Shown here in pieces: positions 57,203-61,580 of a DNA stretch of 61,580 bases. Source of the stretch: Gammaproteobacteria bacterium RIFCSPHIGHO2_12_FULL_63_22. Lineage in GTDB: Bacteria > Pseudomonadota > Gammaproteobacteria > Xanthomonadales > Xanthomonadaceae. The notes under the pieces were generated by a model. That model saw nothing but the letters and a program-made list of their open reading frames with translations. It searched no databases and was not told the origin of the DNA. The position numbers and the translations under genes are program-made. The stretch covers positions 1 through 61,580 of the forward strand of contig MGYJ01000057.1 of the NCBI GenBank assembly GCA_001801685.1. Reading direction: 5' to 3'. Within the stretch, counting starts at the first letter, position 1. Each line of letters begins with the position of its first letter.

Positions 57203-58266
57203 GCGCAGTCGCAGGAACCGCCGTCCAGACCTGGGCGCAAGCCATTGCCGAGGCCGAGCGCAAGTTCACCGAGATCGCCGTCCCGGATGGAAACCTCGTC
57301 ACCTTCCAGCGCGAGGCGATGTTCGCCATGCAGCGGATCGGCGCCGACGCGACCATGCAGAAGTGCGAATACAACTCCGTCAGGAATTCCCTCATCAACG
57401 TAGCGGCCGTCGGCCTCACGCTCAACCCGGCCATGCGGCTTGCCTACCTCGTCCCGAGAAACGACAGGGACAAGGGAATGCTGTGCTGCCTGGACATCAG
57501 CTACATCGGGCTGGTGAAGATCGCCACCGACTCAGGCGGTGTCAGGGCTGTGTCGGCAACCATCGTGCGCAAGAACGACCCGTTCGTGTTCCGCGGCGCC
57601 TTTGAGAAACCGGATCACGCCTATGACCCATTCGCCACCGCCGAGCAGCGCGGCCCGATCATCGGCGTCTACTCGACTGCCCTCCTTCCGAACGGAACGA
57701 CGCAGATCGACGCCATCGGCATGGAGGAAATTGCCAAGATTCGCACGATGTCGAAGGCGAAGTCCGGACCGTGGTTCGACTGGGAAGAGGAAATGATTAA
57801 GAAGTCGGTGCTCAAGCGCGCATCGAAACTCTGGCCGCGAACCGAAAGACTTTCTCAGGCCGAGCAGATCCTGAACGAGCACCAAGGCAACGAGAAGACC
57901 ATCGACGGATCGGCGGAAGTCATCCAGATGCCGCAGTCGAAGTCACGGCCCGTCACCATTGACGCCTCTACCGGGGAGATCATCGAACCGAAATCCGCGC
58001 CCGCCGCCCCCTCCGCTTCCTCCTCCTCGGAATCCTCCTCAGGAGCGGCGGTGGGCGGCGCGGCGGCGGATGCAGTACCGCAGCCGATGAAGCCCTCACA
58101 AGCGAACATCATCAGAGCCAAGTTGAAGAATGCGGCACTCACCGAGGTTGACCTCGAAGCCGCATTCCAGGGAAAGAGTCTGGAACCGAAGGCCGGGAAG
58201 GAGTTGTTCGCGTTCGGTGAATTCGCGGCCTTAGTGGAGTGGATCAGCAAGAACGCCAAAGGCTGA
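57199..58266 (+). CDS. RecT-family single-strand annealing protein
   Basis: A 355-residue recombinase. Landmarks of the RecT family: FQREAMFAMQRIGADATMQK, SVRNSLINVAAVGLTLNPAM, YLVPRNDRD and LDISYIGLVKIATDSGGVRA, WFDWEEEMIKKSVLKRASKL. The C-terminal region is Ser/Ala-rich, then a helical tail. It would anneal homologous single strands made by the exonuclease encoded next. Works with the SSB encoded downstream. Confidence 0.92.
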   Translation: MSAVAGTAVQTWAQAIAEAERKFTEIAVPDGNLVTFQREAMFAMQRIGADATMQKCEYNSVRNSLINVAAVGLTLNPAMRLAYLVPRNDRDKGMLCCLDISYIGLVKIATDSGGVRAVSATIVRKNDPFVFRGAFEKPDHAYDPFATAEQRGPIIGVYSTALLPNGTTQIDAIGMEEIAKIRTMSKAKSGPWFDWEEEMIKKSVLKRASKLWPRTERLSQAEQILNEHQGNEKTIDGSAEVIQMPQSKSRPVTIDASTGEIIEPKSAPAAPSASSSSESSSGAAVGGAAADAVPQPMKPSQANIIRAKLKNAALTEVDLEAAFQGKSLEPKAGKELFAFGEFAALVEWISKNAKG

Positions 58267-58267
58267 C

Positions 58268-58846
58268 GTGCTGACTTTCGATCCTGTCGAGCATCGCTAC
58301 TTCTGGAACGGCGTTCGCGTGCCCAATGTCACGGGGATCATTGGCGACCTGACGGACCTCTCGATGGTCCCGCCGGCCACGCTCGAGATCGCGCGTCAGA
58401 AAGGAATCGCCGCGCACAAACTGGTCGAGCTTGATGCCAAGGGCGATCTGGACGAAAGCACGTTGCCGGAGTGGATGAACCCCATCCTCGCCCAGTGGCG
58501 CGCGTTCGTCTCGCAATTCGGCTTCAAGGTCATCGCCTCCGAGAAAAAGGTCTATCACCCGACCCATCGCTACGCCGGTACGCTGGACCTGTTCGGCGAA
58601 AGCAATTGTGGCCTCGCCTACGTCGATGTGAAGCGCAGCTTCATGGCGGGACGTGCGATCGGCTTGCAACTCGCCGCGTACCAAGCCGCCGACGTTCAGG
58701 AGCACAAGGACCGTCGGCAAGCGAGGCGCTATGCCCTGCGTCTGAAAGAGGGCGAGCCATATCGCATGCAGGAATACTCGGACAACAACGACTTCAACGT
58801 CTTCACCGCCTGCCTCATCAGGCACCAATGGAAAGGAAAAAAATGA
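58268..58846 (+). CDS. PD-(D/E)XK exonuclease
   Basis: A 192-residue protein, GTG start. Core: AHKLVELDAKGDLDES, YHPTHRYAGTLDLFGESNCG and LAYVDVKRSFMAGRAIGLQL; the E/D...D-x-K residues fit the RecB/Cas4-like nuclease fold. Paired with RecT, it would resect DNA ends. It starts one base after the RecT stop, a typical exonuclease-annealase pair. Confidence 0.85.
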   Translation: MLTFDPVEHRYFWNGVRVPNVTGIIGDLTDLSMVPPATLEIARQKGIAAHKLVELDAKGDLDESTLPEWMNPILAQWRAFVSQFGFKVIASEKKVYHPTHRYAGTLDLFGESNCGLAYVDVKRSFMAGRAIGLQLAAYQAADVQEHKDRRQARRYALRLKEGEPYRMQEYSDNNDFNVFTACLIRHQWKGKK

Positions 58847-59751
58847 GCGCCGTTCTGCAGGAAAGGCCGGAACAGGCCGAAACCCCGACCACGCAGACCA
58901 TCGTACTGCCGGTCAACGAGCAGTTGATGGCCGGTCTCCGTCCGGCTGGTGCCGTGGTCGAGGCGCAGGCATGGGAGATCACCGATGCCGATATGGCGCA
59001 GCTCGCAAGCGCCCAAAGAACGACCTGGGCGAAACGCATCGACGCGATCAAGGCCATGCGCAAGGACTTTGTCGAACCCGCGCAGTTGATTCTGGAACGC
59101 GCGAAAAAGTGGTTCCTGCCGCCGATCGAGGACCTGGAGGCCGGCCGCGAGATCCTTGGGCAAAAACTGCTGGCGTGGGATCAACAGGAAAAGGCCCGTC
59201 TCGCCCGCGAGCAAGCCGAGCGCGACGCCGCCACCAGGCGGCTCCGGCAGGAAGCCGAGGCCAAGGCAGCCGCCGAAAGAGCCCGCGCCGAGGAACAGGC
59301 CCGTGAAGCCCGCAGGAAGGAGCAAGAGGCGCAGGAGGCGCAGCGCAAAGCACTGGCCGAGGGCAACGCCCGCGCCGCTGCTGCGGCTGCGGCAGAGGCC
59401 GCCAAGCAGGCCGAGAGGGCACAAGCAGCCGTAGAGAACGGTGAGGCCAAAGCGCAGGCCGCGCAGTTGGAAGCCGCCGCCCAAGTCGCCGCGGCGCCGG
59501 TCAGCGAAGCGGTCAAGGTCTCCGGTCAATCGGTCAAAGATAACTGGGTGGCCGAACTGCAACCCGGACTCACCGAGGACGACGCCAAAGCTAGGATCGT
59601 GTCCGAAGCCGCCACGCGCCCTGAACTTCTCGGTCTCCTGAAACTCGATACCGGCGCCGTCAACAAGATGGCAAAGGCCCTCAAGACCTCCATGCGTGTG
59701 CCGGGCTTCGTCGCCGTCAACCGGCAGCAGATCGCTGGCGCCCGTAAATAG
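58843..59751 (+). CDS. Coiled-coil protein in the recombination operon
   Basis: A 302-residue protein. Helical start (TDADMAQLASAQRTTWAKRI), a long Ala/Glu/Arg coiled coil (residues about 100-215), and a globular C-terminus (LLGLLKLDTGAVNKMAKALK then MRVPGFVAVNRQQIAG). Proteins of this type are common next to RecT genes; the function is not known. It overlaps the exonuclease by four bases. Confidence 0.65.
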   Translation: MSAVLQERPEQAETPTTQTIVLPVNEQLMAGLRPAGAVVEAQAWEITDADMAQLASAQRTTWAKRIDAIKAMRKDFVEPAQLILERAKKWFLPPIEDLEAGREILGQKLLAWDQQEKARLAREQAERDAATRRLRQEAEAKAAAERARAEEQAREARRKEQEAQEAQRKALAEGNARAAAAAAAEAAKQAERAQAAVENGEAKAQAAQLEAAAQVAAAPVSEAVKVSGQSVKDNWVAELQPGLTEDDAKARIVSEAATRPELLGLLKLDTGAVNKMAKALKTSMRVPGFVAVNRQQIAGARK

Positions 59752-59771
59752 GTCTCCAAAGGAGAACATCA

Positions 59772-60056
59772 ATGCCGAAATCCACCATCGCCCTTTGCCC
59801 CTGCGACTCCACCCGTATTCACGCCCACGGCTTTGATCCGGCCACCGGAATCCTGGCGCTGCAGTTCAAGGCAAAGGGCGGCGCGCCGGGTCACGTCTAC
59901 CACTACTCCGGCGTCACGCCGGAGGTATACGCGGAGCTACAGGCCGCGCCGAGCCTCGGCAAGTTCTTCGGTGAACGCATCAACGCCAAGGACGACGCCG
60001 GTGCGCTGAAGTACCCCTTCACCAAGATGGTCCCGGACGAGGCAGCGCCGGCATGA
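59772..60056 (+). CDS. KTSC-domain protein
   Basis: A 94-residue protein. HAHGFDPATGILALQFKAKG, HVYHYSGVTPEVYAELQAAP and SLGKFFGERI are the KTSC-domain pattern (small beta domain linked to single-strand annealing and DNA metabolism in phages). AAAGGAG lies upstream of the ATG. It probably aids recombination or DNA binding. Confidence 0.85.
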   Translation: MPKSTIALCPCDSTRIHAHGFDPATGILALQFKAKGGAPGHVYHYSGVTPEVYAELQAAPSLGKFFGERINAKDDAGALKYPFTKMVPDEAAPA

Positions 60057-60499
60057 GTTTCTTCGGACCATCAAGGGCTCGCACCAATCTGCGGATGATG
60101 GCGGCGATGGCCGCCGGCGTGTTCGCGTCTTTGGTTAAGAGAAAGCCGGAAGCGAAGGGGATGACTTCAATGCCGCTGGCGCCGGTCATTCCGCTCTTCG
60201 GGAAGAAGCGGTCAAGGAACCTTGCCAGGGAGCGCCGCAACTTCGAGCACTACATTCTCCACGGGTTTAAGGGAGAGACCCCGCCAAAGGTCAGGGCAGG
60301 GTACTTCTGGAAGCGCGCCATCAACGGCCGACGTTGGCGGCTCTACAAGACGCCGGCCGGCGACCCCGGGGCGCGCGTCGTCAATCACCCGACGGAGCCG
60401 GAGCTGGTGATCGTGTACAGCGCCCACGGCTACCTCAAGCCCGTGGTGAAGCACCGTGACCAACTTCGACACGAGAGGAATCTCATATGGCAAGCGTGA
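60053..60499 (+). CDS. Hypothetical protein
   Basis: A 148-residue basic protein. An N-terminal amphipathic stretch ([20 protein letters not shown]), then a soluble part with [20 protein letters not shown] and [20 protein letters not shown]. It overlaps both neighbours. Function unknown. Confidence 0.62.
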   Translation: MSFFGPSRARTNLRMMAAMAAGVFASLVKRKPEAKGMTSMPLAPVIPLFGKKRSRNLARERRNFEHYILHGFKGETPPKVRAGYFWKRAINGRRWRLYKTPAGDPGARVVNHPTEPELVIVYSAHGYLKPVVKHRDQLRHERNLIWQA

Positions 60500-60933
60500 A
60501 CAAAATCATTCTGGTCGGCCACTTGGGCGCAGATCCGGAAACACGGTATCTCCCCAGCGGAGAAGCCGTCACCAACGTATCTCTGGCGACCACCGAGAAG
60601 TGGAAGGACAAGGCCTCCGGGGAGCAGAAGGAACGAACCGAGTGGTGGCGCATCGAGTTCTGGGGACGGCTCGCCGAGGTCGCTGGCGAGTACCTGAAGA
60701 AAGGCGCCATGGTCTACGTCGAAGGCACCGGGTACACCCAGAAGTGGCAGGACAAGGAAGGGGTGGACCGTTACACCTTCAAGGTCCGCGGCAATTTACT
60801 ACAGATGCTGAGTCGCAAGGAAAACGGCAGCGAGCCGTCCGAACAGCACGGCGAACCACGCGACGACGCCAAGCCAGCAGCGAAGAAGCCCGCCGGCAAG
60901 TTCGACGACATGGAAGACGACATCCCGTTCTGA
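60487..60933 (+). CDS. ssb: Single-stranded DNA-binding protein
   Basis: A 148-residue protein with the canonical SSB start ([20 protein letters not shown]), [20 protein letters not shown] and [20 protein letters not shown] segments of the OB fold, a flexible linker and the acidic tip DMEDDIPF that recruits partner proteins. It would protect and organise single-stranded DNA during replication and recombination. Confidence 0.93.
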   Translation: MASVNKIILVGHLGADPETRYLPSGEAVTNVSLATTEKWKDKASGEQKERTEWWRIEFWGRLAEVAGEYLKKGAMVYVEGTGYTQKWQDKEGVDRYTFKVRGNLLQMLSRKENGSEPSEQHGEPRDDAKPAAKKPAGKFDDMEDDIPF

Positions 60934-60934
60934 T

Positions 60935-61429
60935 ATGGCCTGCGTCGAGACAGGAAAGGAGTGCGCCACGGTCCCGTGTAAATCGTGTCCGTGGCCCACC
61001 AACCACAAGCCAACGGCGCCAGTGTTGGACCCGGTCGTCGCTTGGCCGTTTCCAGAAATTCCAAAGGAGAAAACTGATCGAGAAGATCAAGGCGCGCACA
61101 TGAAAACGGGATTTACAACTGGCAGCGCGACGATACGGACCAGTCGTTCAAACGGAAGGACGCCGAGGCTCTGCTGCGTGATGGCGACAGGTCAGCTTCG
61201 GTATGCGCGTTCGAGTCGCGCCGGGTCCGGCCATCGCGCCCCAATGACTGATAGGAACGCAAAGAGATGGCCGGTCATCATGCCGGTCGAGCCGCCATAC
61301 GAAGTGCTGTGCTGGCTATCCGGGAATCCGTTAATTCTGGCCGCGAGCGTTGAGCAGAGCTACCGGATGATGTGGGCAGAGTTGCGCGAAATGCTCAAAG
61401 AAGCCGCCGTTAAAAGGAGACGCAGATGA
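60935..61429 (+). CDS. Small AWPFP protein, with uncertain extension
   Basis: The frame is open for 164 residues, but probably covers more than one gene. The first 45 residues read plausibly (CVETGKECATVPCKSCPWPT, then LDPVVAWPFPEIPKEKTD, the AWPFP motif). The middle (about 61100-61240) looks like an out-of-frame reading, while another frame there reads NGIYNWQRDDTDQSFKRKDA and EALLRDGDRSASVC, ending at 61251. The last 62 residues, from an ATG at 61244 (MTDRNAKRWPVIMPVEPPYE), look real again. A frameshift or two small genes are possible. Confidence 0.5.
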   Translation: MACVETGKECATVPCKSCPWPTNHKPTAPVLDPVVAWPFPEIPKEKTDREDQGAHMKTGFTTGSATIRTSRSNGRTPRLCCVMATGQLRYARSSRAGSGHRAPMTDRNAKRWPVIMPVEPPYEVLCWLSGNPLILAASVEQSYRMMWAELREMLKEAAVKRRRR

Positions 61430-61575
61430 GCGCACCAAGCACGGAAACGAACGACCAAGTGGAATTTGAAATCGACTTCATCGCCGCCAGCTACATGTTC
61501 AGCGGCATGAACTACGAGGAAGCGCGAGAGAAAGCTATTGAGGAGTGGAAGAAGATAAAAGCAGATGGCTCCTGA
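61426..61575 (+). CDS. Small acidic hypothetical protein
   Basis: A 49-residue protein (FEIDFIAASYMFSGMNYEEA; REKAIEEWKKIKADGS). AAAAGGAGA lies upstream and the ATG overlaps the previous stop. It is the last complete frame in the window, five bases before the end. No family recognised. Confidence 0.6.
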   Translation: MSAPSTETNDQVEFEIDFIAASYMFSGMNYEEAREKAIEEWKKIKADGS

Positions 61576-61580
61576 CAGCT

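Noticed and set aside
1-61580. CRISPR arrays, insertion sequences and diversity-generating retroelement
   Set aside because: No regularly spaced direct repeats with unique spacers, no transposase and no reverse transcriptase were seen.
1-61580. Direct terminal repeat or circular join at window ends
   Set aside because: The first and last bases do not match, and joining the ends would not supply the missing 5' half of the methyltransferase gene, so the window is not a closed genome.

Overview
This window is almost a complete genome of a temperate, short-tailed (podovirus-type) phage with GC-rich DNA. The host is probably a beta- or gammaproteobacterium: there is a Gram-negative lysis cassette with both spanins and an outer-membrane barrel protein, Shine-Dalgarno starts throughout, and a candidate attP that copies the 3' end of a bacterial tRNA. 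Gene content recalls the roughly 60 kb Bcep22-type temperate podoviruses: an integrase and repressor together with an N4-gp56-like capsid, a P22/T7-like tail gatekeeper set and one giant virion protein. That comparison is from memory and was not tested. The window opens inside a cytosine-methyltransferase gene, so the true genome is somewhat longer.

Layout. Transcription diverges from an immunity region at 54.86-55.7 kb and converges at 8.5 kb. Rightward genes (54.9 kb to the window end, and 1 to 8.5 kb) hold the repressor, an early block of small proteins, a recombination module (RecT annealing protein, PD-(D/E)XK exonuclease, SSB, KTSC protein), DNA methyltransferases, two radical-SAM-like proteins, an excisionase candidate, an HNH protein sharing its N-terminal domain with the integrase, attP, the integrase and small membrane or HNH genes. 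Leftward genes begin with a Cro-like regulator and replication/nin-like genes (54.8-49.8 kb) ending in a candidate antiterminator. Then come a putative late promoter, an immediate intrinsic terminator, a structured leader and a tRNA(CAT). The late operon follows: accessory genes, phosphoesterase, lysis cassette (endolysin, embedded Rz/Rz1, holin candidate), a repeat-rich fibre block, terminase, portal, scaffold, capsid, connector, gatekeeper, tail-fibre-like proteins, internal/ejection proteins and finally a 3785-residue polyvalent protein.

How it works together. Operators of the form TAGCC-N6-GGCTA flank the repressor gene on both sides, and one set covers a promoter with consensus -35 and -10 hexamers, so a single repressor can control both arms. 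The Q-like gene, promoter and terminator order implies lambda-style control of late genes by antitermination. Three intrinsic terminators around the capsid and decoration genes probably set their relative expression.

Most unusual points: (1) two overlapping frames that both look like methyltransferase-locus proteins and both break at a (GGAC)5 repeat; (2) an HNH protein carrying the integrase arm-type DNA-binding domain next to attP; (3) recurring AFxR/IRFxR linkers in the giant protein, one directly before a Tat-like signal and a zincin; (4) a phage tRNA(CAT) with an initiator-like C1:A72 mismatch; (5) a radical-SAM-like protein with an expanded cysteine motif; (6) a shared AWPFP motif in three small proteins.
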